A stretch of DNA of 64,000 nt, from assembly GCF_000003815.2 (NCBI RefSeq), contig NC_049981.1:29929503-29993502 (forward strand), given 5' to 3'. A program made the position numbers and the translations under genes. Under the pieces are notes generated by a model. It did not search any database and had not been told where the DNA came from. It saw only the letters and a program-made list of their open reading frames with translations. Shown here piece by piece: positions 42,909-52,686 of the stretch (the stretch's first letter is position 1; every line of letters starts with the position of its first letter). This DNA is from Branchiostoma floridae. Taxonomy: Eukaryota > Chordata > Leptocardii > Amphioxiformes > Branchiostomatidae.

Positions 42909-43016
42909 CTCTCCAAGCAGAGGTTGGTGGGGAAGATTGTGACCTTAATTAACATATCCCGGGGCTGGCGGACAAATACAGGTCGCAATCTCTCCCACCA
43001 AATTTTGCTTGGAGAG
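42909..43016. mobile_element. Family Q short hairpin MITE, complete copy
   Basis: CTCTCCAAGCAGAGGTTGG with GAAGATTGTGACC faces GGTCGCAATCTCTCCCACC with TTGCTTGGAGAG. It is only 108 bp. Partial copies are at 26075 and 41989. No target duplication is clear. Confidence 0.85.
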
Positions 43017-45419
43017 TAGTCAAATGAACTGCGAAGAAAAAGATTACAGCAACCACCTCGTAGCCCTTGCTTTAATATAATAATAGCTGAGGGCCTAACC
43101 AACCGTTGAAACTTCAACTTGAAAGATTTGCTATCCTCTTGAGAGAAAAGACACCGATGAGGTCAGGTTCAGGTTCAGGGCGCGGCCATGTATGATTGAG
43201 ACCTGACGCAAGTGTCGTGACCAGATTTATGTCCAAAGGTTTCTATTTTCATCGCACTTTTGCGTGAGAACAGGGCGTAAGTCTGGAGGCCATGCCAGAC
43301 TCTCATGGCTTTAAATCTACGTGCTGTAAAATAAGAAATGTGTGCACAAGTCAAAGTAAACCATGAGGAGTGGGTTGATGGGGATGTGATGGGGGATACG
43401 ATCGGTATTTGGAAATTGACTAAAGTGTCGTTTACCGGATCAAGCACCTGTAATACCATTTGCGTTTTATTGTCTTGCACCAGTTTAGCCTTTTTAGAGT
43501 TCATAAACCGTTGCCTAATCAATTTCAGACTGCCGTTTCTACGATCACAAAAGAAAGGAAATTCCTTCCTAATTTCTCCGCGTTTACAGACAAAAAAACT
43601 ATCTTCTAACACCATAGTTAGGACACGCACATTACAGAAAAAAAGTGGGATCCTTCGTCTTCCACTGTCACTGAAAAAAGTCAATCCCAGTACGTTAGGT
43701 TCTGGAGTCAGCATTTACATTGGACTAGAGTAGACACATGCTATATTGTTCTTCATTGTTTGTCCACTATTTCCACATAACGTCTAATTAGCCCTCAGAC
43801 AAGAATTCGCAGTAATATAATCATCCACGAATCATCATCTTTCATCCTTCCGCGACCCAAAATTGGGCCGTTAGGTTTTAAAACTAGCAAGCAACCCCGC
43901 CTTCTCATGTACCTACGTTAGCATGTACACCACCTGTCGCCTCCTTAAAAAAGGACCTTCTTTAGAACTTTCTAATCTTTTTTTGTCTCTCCAAGACTGT
44001 AGCTCTTTGTACCGGGGACGGACCTCGGCCTTTCACCTATCGTGAGAACGCCCCCCACCGAGAGCTATCTCCTCATGGACCCGGTTTCTTCAGCGATTAT
44101 CAAAAACCTGCCCATTTCCGGCCACAATTGTCCCGATTGTCCTTAATCGTCGCGGTCGTATCTCCTTAATAGTCTTAAGGTGGAATCGAAGGCGAAACCT
44201 GACCCCGCTCGACACCGATCAGAGAAAGCGCCCGTCCTCCCCCACGTGGTCGGCGGGGACCCGCACCTGCGTCCGACAAAACCCGGGCGGCAGGCCGGAG
44301 AACAAAAGCCGTGCCCGCCCCACCTTTTGTGCCGTTGTTTCTTTCCACAACGGATATTTTAAGATGTGGGTAACCGGAGGTTTGGGGAGGAAAGGAAACT
44401 GGTAATCGGGACAGCACGTTGCTTGTCTGTGGTGTGTGGGAATGGTTTACACGTCAACACACGTAAACAGACCTCCCCATCGAGGCGCGTGTTGGCAAAC
44501 ACCTTCTGAAACATCCACGTGCCACAGGTAGACTTTAAAGGCAACTTAAGCAATATTATAGCGTTAAATAAAAAGTGGAGATAATCTGATAAGACAATAT
44601 TTATGAAATTGATATCAACTGCACTACTAGTATATTCCCACATTTACATTATCATTTCATACTTTGAGCGGTTAAAAACGGCACAGAAACAAGCCGCGCT
44701 AGGATACCCTAAATATTGTAACCCACAAAAATTAGACTTTACTGTGCCCTCGAACCACTGCGGTATCAATTATTTGCACCTTGAATGTTGCTATGGAATG
44801 GAATAGAGTTACTTTATCTTATTACGTAGAAAACTGCCCCCAAAATTGACTTTGATAGTTGAAGTTCTACAACTCTGACCTAAAATTGCTTAGGCTACCT
44901 TTAACTAAGCAGAGGGGTGGGGCTGGGGGGGAGGGGTGTTGGGAAAGGGGTAGGTACACACTGGAGAACGCTTCCACCTACACGTACACTATAACAAGCT
45001 GCATTGGTTTGTATCCATGACATGAGTCGGTTCGTTCACAGTACATTTTTTGTATTATGATTGAGTCCATCGGAAACCCGACTGTGGACGGCTCCGTTGT
45101 GGCGAGGTAAAAATGTCAAATTAAGGACCGTCACCGGTTGCAACTCTGACAGGTAACGTCAAATCCTACAGCTGTACTAATAATAACTCAAGAAAGAAAA
45201 TGAGAAACACGACAAAAACCCAGCATATCTTTATTAACATTATTTACGTGGCAGATTACGTTAACTCTATACAAAACTTCAAAGCATGATTTCGCGGTTA
45301 TAATTCGAAGTGGTCTTACAGACACCGCACCACTGTCCAAATGCAAGACAAGCTGGTCCTTTTTCAACACTCTTTATTTTTTGAACGTTTTCTCACGTAG
45401 ATTTGATGCAGCTCTAGCC
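43017..45419. other. Intergenic; one long two-strand open region
   Basis: The minus-strand frame 43175-43714 (179 codons) and the overlapping plus-strand frame 43338-43733 (131 codons) have no domain, signal or splice context that I recognise. Either may be chance. Bases 43740-43815 hold a diverged retrotransposon-like 3' end (TTAGCCCTCAGACAAGAATT). A GC-rich patch lies at 44200-44310. Confidence 0.4.
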
Positions 45420-45568
45420 CAATCTCCAAACAGATCCGGTGCCATAAGGTAGTATCAAAGCTGGCAAATGAGTATAGCCGGCCTCCGGTCGCATACACAC
45501 CCCTAGGCCGACTTCACTCCTCTGCCAGCTTTTGATATCATGCTACCGTCGGATCTGCTCGGAGATTA
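45420..45568. mobile_element. Family A MITE, copy 10
   Basis: CAATCTCCAAACAGATCC and GGATCTGCTCGGAGATTA form the ends. It is diverged but retains AGTATCAAAGCTGGC facing GCCAGCTTTTGATATCAT. Confidence 0.88.
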
Positions 45569-46105
45569 GCTCTATAGCCCACGGCACTTGGTTCAAAGCA
45601 TTAACCGCAAACAGTAAAATTAGAACGGGCCAATTTGCAATTAGTCTTGTATGCCCACTCAGGAGGGGGTTCTTGTTTTCAGGCCTCAGCTGAGATATTG
45701 AATGAATGAAGACCTTTATTGTACATAGTATAACTATAACAGTTACCCACTGGGTTAAGTACAGGTCGCAACAAAAGAATAGTCGACGGATACATGCCAT
45801 GAAATATATACTATGTCAACCTACACAAGAACTAAGTGAATTCGACTTCGTCTCGCTTCTTTGCGACACTTGAGAATGGAGGAACAGAAATTTGATATGT
45901 TTTACAAACAAAGGTTTGTCTAAATTCATTAGGAGTTTGAATTTGTCTCTGATACTTAGGTGTGTGAAGTAGTGAAACATAGGTTCTATCAGTCTATAAA
46001 GTTCAGCTATCTCTTTGTTGCATAAACTACACATTCTACTACAAAATGCTGTTCATCTTCTATTGCGATCTCCCCCTCAATGTTTGCGCACCTGGTATTA
46101 TCAAA
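45569..46105. other. Intergenic with a reversed retrotransposon-like 3' end
   Basis: Bases 45705-45780 (GAATGAAGACCTTTATTGTA with GGGTTAAGTACAGGTCGCAA) are the reverse of the 3' ends at 1336 and 33100. No gene. Confidence 0.5.
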
Positions 46106-46245
46106 TTAAATAATCAAATACTCGCCGTGCCCCCGACGTTGTGCCTTTGGGAAAGACACTTTACACGACCTTCCTCCCTTCACCCAGGTGTAAAAACGGG
46201 TACCTGACTTCGGTCGGGGAGGCTCGGTACACGAAAAGACTACCT
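46106..46245 (+). mobile_element. SINE (family M) body, copy 6
   Basis: TTGTGCCTTTGGGAAAGACA, CTTCACCCAGGTG and TACCTGACTTCGGTCGGGGA match the family body. The tRNA-like head is missing. Confidence 0.7.
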
Positions 46246-47169
46246 TTACATTCTGTCTGTACTGTTAACTTGAGTGTAGTGCCACATTGTCCTCTCGTCT
46301 GTCCAAAAGCAAGTTTGGAGGATCGGCTTTTGTCTACGCCAGCTCGCACTTGTCGGCTTGATAGCCCGAGTGAAGTGTTTGTTTGCTAGCGGCATTCAGT
46401 GTCAGACGAACACAGGAGTATCAGAGTTTCGCGCCCGTTGTTCCGCCTTTTTTCTCGGGGCGACCCTCGGATAAAGGAGTCGCCTTTGATCTTGTATTTG
46501 TGAAAGAGGGGAGCATTGCTTGCACCCTCTCGGATACAATTGTACATGTTTATGTCGGTGTGGGGTTGGAAGGACCTCGGTTCTTGTGAAAACTATAGGT
46601 GTTAGTCGGACAGGTGTGTCTGACACGTTCTGTAAACCTTACACTTGAACCCAAGGCGACAGGCGCTCCGGACGTGTTGGAATGTCAGTGATTCTTCTGC
46701 CATGTTATTTTTTTTCAGGCGCCACGCTTTCTTTGGCGGGTAATATTGTGATAAACAACAGAGGGAAGAGGCGAATGAAAGACCGAGGGTGCTTGGAGTG
46801 CGAAGGGTCCCGCTTTAGGTTCAGGACCACCAACATCTACGATTGTTGTTGCGGGAAGATATTGAAAAGGAACAAATACTTTTGAACCATGGAAGGAATC
46901 ATGCGTGCCGACAAACAGTCGTGATTTGCAAACAGAGCTGGTGCAATGCACTAGCTTTATGAAGGATAAACAAAACTTTTTTTGAAGATAAAAATAGTCA
47001 ACTTTTGCAACTGTTTAGGACAAAAAGGGCGGTGACATTTGTGACTGTGTAAATGTAGACACAACAGAACGCTTTACCTCCAGCTGGTGATAATACAGTG
47101 GGCATGTTTACACTCTGAAACAATTATAACCAATCAAAACTATACGATTTGACAAGAAGTCAGACTTAC
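46246..47169. other. Intergenic, nothing recognised
   Basis: Open frames on both strands at 46383-46951 carry no domain. Confidence 0.45.
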
Positions 47170-47280
47170 TGCTGACATGGCTCAAAGGCGACGCCTAGCA
47201 TCCACATGAAATAATACAGCCAAGAGGAGCGTAGAAAAACTGTGCAGTGTACGAGCGCTCTCTTGCGGATATACTTTCCT
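47170..47280 (-). other. Candidate exon of a leftward transcript (weak)
   Basis: On the minus strand a pyrimidine-rich tract ending CCCTGCAG (AG at 47282-47281) and a perfect GTAAGT donor (47169-47164) bracket 111 bases. One frame is open across it (GKYIRKRALVHCTVFLRSSW) but matches nothing I know. With the ATG-containing candidate at 47631 it could belong to a gene or non-coding RNA transcribed away from WAPL. Splice-like pairs this good can arise by chance. Confidence 0.3.
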
Positions 47281-47630
47281 CTGCAGGGACCGGAAGAGAT
47301 GTCAAGAACGAGAAAAACAAGGAATCTGTTAAGCCAAAAGAAACAATCGCCGCAGCTAACGTTATAGCAGCACCAACTCATATTTTACTAGAAAATTGAG
47401 ACAGAATTTTCTTTACACGAAGTTACGCCGCCATATTGATGGTACAAAGTTGGGTGAAAATTGATCAAAATGGCTGTTCTCTGTCGAATATCACCTTCAT
47501 GCAACTTCTGACTAGTATTCCCGTCGGTATTTCCATTCGTTATTCATTCAATTGTACGCGAAAAATCAATTTCTGTCACGTTTATTTTGGTATGGCCGAA
47601 AGTGCTCCAAAACAAACATTCAAAACTTAC

Positions 47631-47690
47631 CGCCATTTTTGTCATTTGAAGCTGCAACGTCTGGAGTCTAATACAACGAAATCTATTGGC
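47631..47690 (-). other. Candidate first exon of a leftward transcript (weak)
   Basis: The minus strand reads ATGGCG directly followed by GTAAGT (47636-47625). This arrangement of a start codon in an AAAATGGCGG context next to a strong donor is common in first exons. Joined in phase to the candidate at 47280 it gives only about 35 codons before a stop, so a coding role is doubtful. Confidence 0.25.
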
Positions 47691-47915
47691 TAGCAGGGCA
47701 AATAAAGCAAGAAGTTAGCTGGAAATATCTTCACATGTATTATTTATTTTAGGTCGAAACGCAGAACTAGAAATTCTTTCTGAAATGGTGTTGAAAAAAA
47801 TAACCGTTACTTTCCCGCCATCTATGCAAATGAGGGTCACGAGTTCAGCCAATGGGAGGCGCCGTAACATCTTCAAATCTAGGTCGGAAAGGGCGCAGGC
47901 GTCATCAAGATGGCG
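47680..47915 (+). promoter_or_regulatory. Probable WAPL promoter, possibly bidirectional
   Basis: In order the plus strand shows an inverted CCAAT box (ATTGG, 47685-47689), TAACCGTTA (a Myb-like site, 47800-47808), TTTCCCGCC (a perfect E2F-type site, 47811-47819), the octamer ATGCAAAT (47824-47831), a CCAAT box (47849-47853) and CAAGATGGCGG (a YY1-type site, 47907-47917), typical of start regions without a TATA box. The cluster lies just upstream of a good splice donor at 48026 and 1.8 kb upstream of the WAPL start codon. Site calls are by consensus only. Confidence 0.55.
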
Positions 47916-48025
47916 GACAAGTTTACGAGGAAGATTTTCTTTTCCGCCGAAACAATTTATATTTCTCACGATCGGCGGTGCCTGTTGGCTCTCTGAGGCG
48001 CTCACATAGTGGATTTAGCTGTCAG
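47890..48025 (+). other. WAPL: Probable 5' untranslated first exon of WAPL
   Basis: The left border is estimated from the YY1-type site. The right border is the donor CAG/GTAGGT at 48025/48026. Splicing to the acceptor at 49674 gives a leader that reaches the start codon at 49751. The exon carries a short upstream open frame (47910-47996). Assignment to WAPL rests on position and orientation. Confidence 0.5.
47910..47996 (+). other. Upstream open reading frame in the WAPL leader
   Basis: ATG in a strong context (A at -3, G at +4) opens a 28-codon frame beginning MADKFTRKIFF and ending at TGA 47994-47996. If the transcript starts upstream of 47910 it would precede the WAPL start and could reduce its translation. 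The ATG lies within the YY1-type site, so the real transcription start may fall at or after it. Confidence 0.4.
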
Positions 48026-49674
48026 GTAGGTTCACATCTGTGTATAAATGTCCTCCTGTGCGCTTTTCTGTCACGATTTTGACCAGAAGCGATGCCCCTC
48101 CACGGCCTACTAAAACCCAGCTCAGGATATTGTGTCGAACGTATCATCCTCACGATGTGGATGTGAAAATTCCGGCACTACAGACGCCCTAAAATCACTT
48201 CCTCTCCTCACAGAAAGGCACAGAAGCCTTCTTCGGCACAATTTTGACCAGGCGCATCTGTGTAGAGTTTATTTTGGGCCGGATTTGAGGTCCGGGGAGA
48301 GCAGAGCCACGTGAGGCGCCAACATTTTTACGACCAAACATCGTCCTGTTGTTCTCACACAGACAAGAGCCTGTCATCTCAGCTTCGCAACATAACCGCA
48401 TATTCGGGCAGGATTCTCTCTCACAAGTCTCTCAAAACAAAATAATTACGATCATTCATGGAGTCTCTTTGATTCAATCAGGACAAAACTAGTTCTTGTT
48501 ATGCTCTGTTTTTTCTAACAGGACGGGAATGTTTACAATGTGTGGAGATACGAAATGAAGGCTGTTTCAGTAATCTCAATGGGGAAGGGGCAAAATGAAA
48601 TAGTTTTAAGTTAAGAAAATCAAAATCTGTGACTCTGTAGAATCACTTGTGATCTATAACAGTTGTAGACCCTCAAATGATGTTTTTCCCATTTACTTGT
48701 CATTCTAACCCCATTCTAACATTTTGGAAGCATGATATGACAATGGTTCTAATCCTCCTATGTCGTTATTAGTGAAACTGCCCCAAGCTAGTTATTGTTG
48801 ACAAAGAAAAGATGTGAGAAGAAAGATAGTTAGCCATGTTATGAATGTTTCAAAAGAATGGCATTGTTCCTAATGAAGGTAAATGTTTTTCCAAAGAATT
48901 GCATCAAAACAAGCTATAAAATTGGATGCATTCAGTTAATTAGCCATTGTTAAGTTTATTTAAGTAGATTTTCCATATAAAAGGGTTCAATACATTTCAT
49001 GCAATTGCTATGGCTTCCATTTCAAAATACAATTTTCTTTTGAAAGGTAGATTGTATTTACAGATGACACATTCTTTTATCAATTATGAAATTCTTTGAC
49101 AGAAGAAGTGAAAGATGTCAGCTACACAACAATTTCTGTAGAAGCAACAAAGGTGATTTCATTTGTCAGAAAAGTGTGTTGTGTCGAATCCACTGTATAT
49201 TCTAAAAGCAATTTTTGTTCCAGTCAGAGATTTTTGTTCTAGTCAGTTCTTGAGATACACTTTGCAGCTGTTTTTGGAGGTCACATAGAGGCTGACTTGT
49301 TGACCTGTATCACATTTTCTGTGCAGATGTTAAAAGTTTTCTCATAATAAGTTGTAAGTACATGTTACAATCACTCCCCAGCCTGTTAGAAATATCAAAT
49401 GCACCAGGCGTGTTCTTTGATAAGTGTCCAGGGAATTGCAGGATCTGTATTTGCAGTTCTTTTGGACATTGCTTTTCCATGTGAAACATGGCAAGTAGTA
49501 CAATATGCCCATTACCAGCTTACAAGTACTATAGGCCTGGAAAGGGGGTGGGCTAGCAACCCTTCCCTGTAAAAAATTCACCCTCCTAGGCACTATGAGG
49601 TTTATTGACAAGAACAACACAAGTACCATCGTTACCAATGCTTACGTGTATTTCTGCCTTCTTTCCCTTTGCAG
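48026..49674 (+). other. WAPL intron 1 (inferred)
   Basis: AT-rich sequence with GT at 48026 and a pyrimidine tract CCTTCTTTCCCTTTGCAG ending at 49674. A small leftward open frame (49342-49638) is not a gene. No transposon was recognised, in contrast with the region to the left. Confidence 0.6.
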
Positions 49675-51460
49675 TATCCCGAAGGACGCTGTTATTCTAG
49701 AGAGAGGAGCATATTTCGTTGGACTCTCGTTGGTTGGGATAGGAGTCACAATGCCGCGCTACGGCGTCAAAACTTACAGCCGGGGAGCAACAAAACCCAA
49801 GGTGGAGGAGCCCACCAACAAGTTCGACCAGGTGTTCGGCGGCGATTCGAAGCGACCTTTGGCCGCGAAAGCGTCCTCGAAGACGCAGAAATGGGGCAAC
49901 ACGACGTTCACCGCCGTGCGCATGACCAGGAGGCACAACGTGGAGAACGAACAGCTGGTCGAGCACAAGCGACGGCGGCTGAACAGCGACGATCCCTTCA
50001 GTTTCGACAGCAGCGACGACGATCATTCTTCTCGGAAGGGGCTTCGGACTTCCCCTCGGAAGAATATTCCCGCGGAGGAGCATTCGTACACGTCGCTGTG
50101 CAAGCCCGCCCCGCCTCAGAGCATGGGCGAGCATTCATACACTGCGCGATCGGTCCACAAGCCGGTGCAACCACCAAAAGCGACGGGCGATCACGCGTAC
50201 GTTTCCATGCACAGACCCCCCGTTCAGAGTGTAAAAGATGACCACACTTACCTATCATCCCCTCAGAAAAAGTCAACAAGTGACCATGCATACTCATCTA
50301 TCCAGAAGCCTTCTGTACGAAATGCGTCGGACGATTATTCAGATCACTCCTATGCCCATCATTTAGCGACAACCTCGGTGTTAGCACCGCAGGCGAAGGC
50401 TGTTCCTTCAAGCGAACCAGCCGACCACTCATATGCAGCCCATTCCAAGCCCGCGGCGACCAAGAACGCGCCCAAGGAACATTCGTATGCTGCTTCCTCG
50501 GTGAAGTCCAACGTGTCAAAAACAAAACTGAAAGAAGGCAAGGTGACGGCGGAACTTCTGTTTGACCGAGCCGTCGCTGCAGTTTCAAAATCAAATCAGG
50601 CAGCTGAATCCTCATCACCTAAGGACAATTTTGATATGCCATCGTCAATATCACGTTCGAGGGTAAAAGAAACGCCAGCAGCTAGAGTTGAAGACGACCC
50701 TTTCATTTTTGCCTCCCCGAAAAAGAACAGTGTCAACTCAGGGAAAGACGCTTTCGATTTCTCGGACTCGGATGACGGGCTATCGTCAGATTCTGAGAGA
50801 AAGGAACAGGGTAGACCCTCGTGGAGCAGGATAACGAATAGCCAGGGCGGCGGGGTAGCCTCCGGCGGTACAAACTGGGCACGTACCTGCGCCAAGGCAG
50901 ATTCGAGCACGGCGGGTGCAGGTAGCAGCAATAGCATGACTTTAGATGAGAGGTGGGCGAGCATAACCAAGTCTCGCCCTCCCGTTCGAGCGTACACTTG
51001 GAACAGCTCGCAATCATCTGACGACGACGAGTCACCGAAATGGCCCGGCCTTCCCCAAACCAGGACTATATCCGGAGGCCAGCCGAGGGTTCGAATCGTG
51101 GTGGGTACGGCCAGAAAGACGGGGCCTACCACCACGGCTAACACGTCAGCGCCTAGTAGTACTAGTACTGCAAGTATACCAGTGTCTTGCGTAAGCAGCA
51201 GAGTCGGCTCAAGTATTACCAGTAAGAGTACTACCGCGTGTACAGCACAAACTGCAGTTGCCTCCACAGCCAACAGGTCGCAGACCGCGCTCAAATCTTA
51301 CGCGTCGAGACTCTCGTACGCTCCGCCAAGCGACGAGGGTTCCTTACCGTCGTCCTCACAGGGTTCTACTACTAGCAGCAGGTTGTCGTCGTCACAGCCC
51401 AGCACGAGCGGGTTCGCCTCTCTTTCGCAGCCCAGCACGAGCAAGGGCAGCCCGAAAAAG
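49675..51460 (+). CDS. WAPL: WAPL cohesin release factor, first coding exon (coding 49751-51460)
   Basis: The exon starts after the acceptor at 49674; coding starts at ATG 49751 (A at -3) and runs 570 codons in phase 0 to the donor AAAAAG/GTGGGG at 51460. The frame is open upstream to 49595, but MPRYGVKTYSR aligns with the known start of vertebrate WAPL, so 49751 is chosen. WAPL binds PDS5 and cohesin and opens the ring to release it from chromatin in the nucleus. KTYSR (residues 7-11) is the YSR motif that binds PDS5. FDQVFGG and KWGNTTFTA (about 25-55) are also conserved. DPFSF (81-85), DPFIF (316-320) and DAFDF (333-337) stand where FGF motifs are expected but lack the glycine. Residues 110-246 hold eight copies of [DE]H[SAT]Y. 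Residues 450-570 are Ser/Thr-rich and probably disordered. The end of the exon is duplicated at the next exon. Confidence 0.95.
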
Positions 51461-51492
51461 GTGGGGTAGTCTTTTGTTTGTTTTTAACTTTA

Positions 51493-51700
51493 CTGTAAAT
51501 GCAGAAATGTTCGCGGTGGATTTATGTTTGCGGTTTTCGCGGTGGCCACTTCACAGCGAATTTAAAACCACCGCAAACATTTTTCCAGGGCATTAAGATA
51601 CTACAGTCCATGGTGATACCGCAAAATTAAAACCACCGCGAAAAGTCCTTTTTCCGGCTAACGCGAAATTAAATCCCCGCGAACTTAAATGCATTTACAG
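51493..51700. mobile_element. Family C MITE, copy 3, TA duplication, in WAPL intron 2
   Basis: CTGTAAATGCAGAAATGTTC at the left and TAAATGCATTTACAG at the right are inverted ends; TA lies at 51491-51492 and 51701-51702. The duplicated intron copy at about 52340-52365 (CAACTTTATTTCACAAA) shows the empty site. Confidence 0.96.
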
Positions 51701-51732
51701 TATTTCACAAACCTCAAAGTTACATACACAGA

Positions 51733-52105
51733 CAGAACTCGAAATCCTTTTTTCTATATACCTGCACCGGTAACATTGAAAATTACCTGCATCAGACAAA
51801 TTTTACCTGCACCACTTTCAATTTAGGACGTATGGATCATACTGAAAATGTTCAGAAACCATTGCTATTTTTACGTTTATGAAGGTTAGACATCCAGGTA
51901 AACAATATTCAAATACAATTCAATCTCTACAACTGGATAAAAAACAGATATTTACTTCCGGACGTTTCGAGAGACATCCATCACTCTTCTTCAGCGTCAC
52001 TAGACTGAACTAGCAGAACAATTCAAACCAAGTACAGCTAACTAGAAAAACATTGCTATTTTTCTTTTGTACTTTAAAGGTGGTAACAGTCAATGCAGGT
52101 AAAAA
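51733..52105 (-). mobile_element. Family R element, copy 2, interrupted by another insertion
   Basis: ACTCGAAATCC, TATACCTGCACCGGTAACAT with TGAAAATTACCTGCA and ATGGATCATACTGAAAATGT match the complete copy at 60081-60414 in reverse. The far side resumes as GGTGGTAACAGTCAATGCAG. A 170-bp insertion splits it. Confidence 0.75.
51876..52052. mobile_element. Insertion with ~13-bp target duplication, Penelope-like text
   Basis: The host sequence CATTGCTATTTTT occurs on both sides (51863-51875 and about 52050-52062). Inside, on the minus strand, CTGAAGAAGAGTGATGGATG with TCTCTCGAAACGTCCGG resembles terminal sequence of Penelope-like retroelements. The fragment has no coding part, so the family is a guess. 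Confidence 0.5.
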
Positions 52106-52152
52106 TCATCCATATACACCTACATCATATGACATTTATATATAAACCCCAG

Positions 52153-52308
52153 TACACGAGCAAGGGCAGCCAGAGCTTGCCATCGTCACAGTCGAGTGAG
52201 AGGGACGAGGATCCATTCGGGTTCGGCGAGGAAGAGTTGCCGTCTCGGTCGCAGCCGACCGCCAGCGGGGAACCCAGGAAGCCGCGCAAATTCTACAGCC
52301 CGAAAAAG
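52153..52308 (+). CDS. WAPL: WAPL coding exon 2 with the FGF motif
   Basis: The acceptor is ACCCCAG at 52152 and the donor AAAAAG/GTGGGG at 52308; 52 codons, phase 0 at both ends. It reads YTSKGSQSLPSS, then DEDPFGFGEEELPSR and KPRKFYSPKK. The FGF motif (residues 592-594 of the assembled protein) in an acidic setting is the PDS5/cohesin-binding motif found in vertebrate WAPL. The exon start (ACGAGCAAGGGCAGC) and end (AGCCCGAAAAAGGTGGGG) both repeat text from the end of the previous exon, showing that this region was duplicated. The intron flank is thinner in pyrimidines than usual, so a slightly different acceptor is possible. Confidence 0.85.
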
Positions 52309-52686
52309 GTGGGGGTAGTTTTTTTTGTTTGTTTACAATTTCAACTTTATTTCACAAAGCTCAAACTTACATACACAGAGTACAGGTCTGAGGAAATAGC
52401 TTGAGCGTCCCTGAATTGTGTAAAGTCTTTTGTATTTATTTCTTGATAAGATAAAAGATAAGTAGTTACATATTATTGTAACTGGAAGAAAATGTAATTT
52501 GAAGAAGGTGATAACTTGGGAGCGAGACAACCTAAAATGTTCAAAGGTGCAACCTGCTTTAGTTTTGACTTGGGTTGCTACCTACCTGGGTAACCTGGCT
52601 GATAAAAAGTATGTCAGGCAATGCATATTGCAGAGAACTGAAGCTGAGTATTTGAAGCCCTGGCCAGAGACAAGCTGGCTGACCAC

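Noticed and set aside
43175-43733. A 179-codon minus-strand frame overlapping a 131-codon plus-strand frame
   Set aside because: No recognisable domain, splice context or neighbour. Kept only as a note; a protein search with a clear hit would reverse this.
49595-49750. An earlier in-frame WAPL start (49595), adding 52 residues
   Set aside because: That part lies mostly in the intron before the acceptor at 49674, and MPRYGVKTYSR at 49751 aligns with the family start.
49669-51294. Long overlapping frames (190 codons plus strand, 232 minus strand) over the first WAPL exon
   Set aside because: Shadow frames of the GC-rich coding exon.
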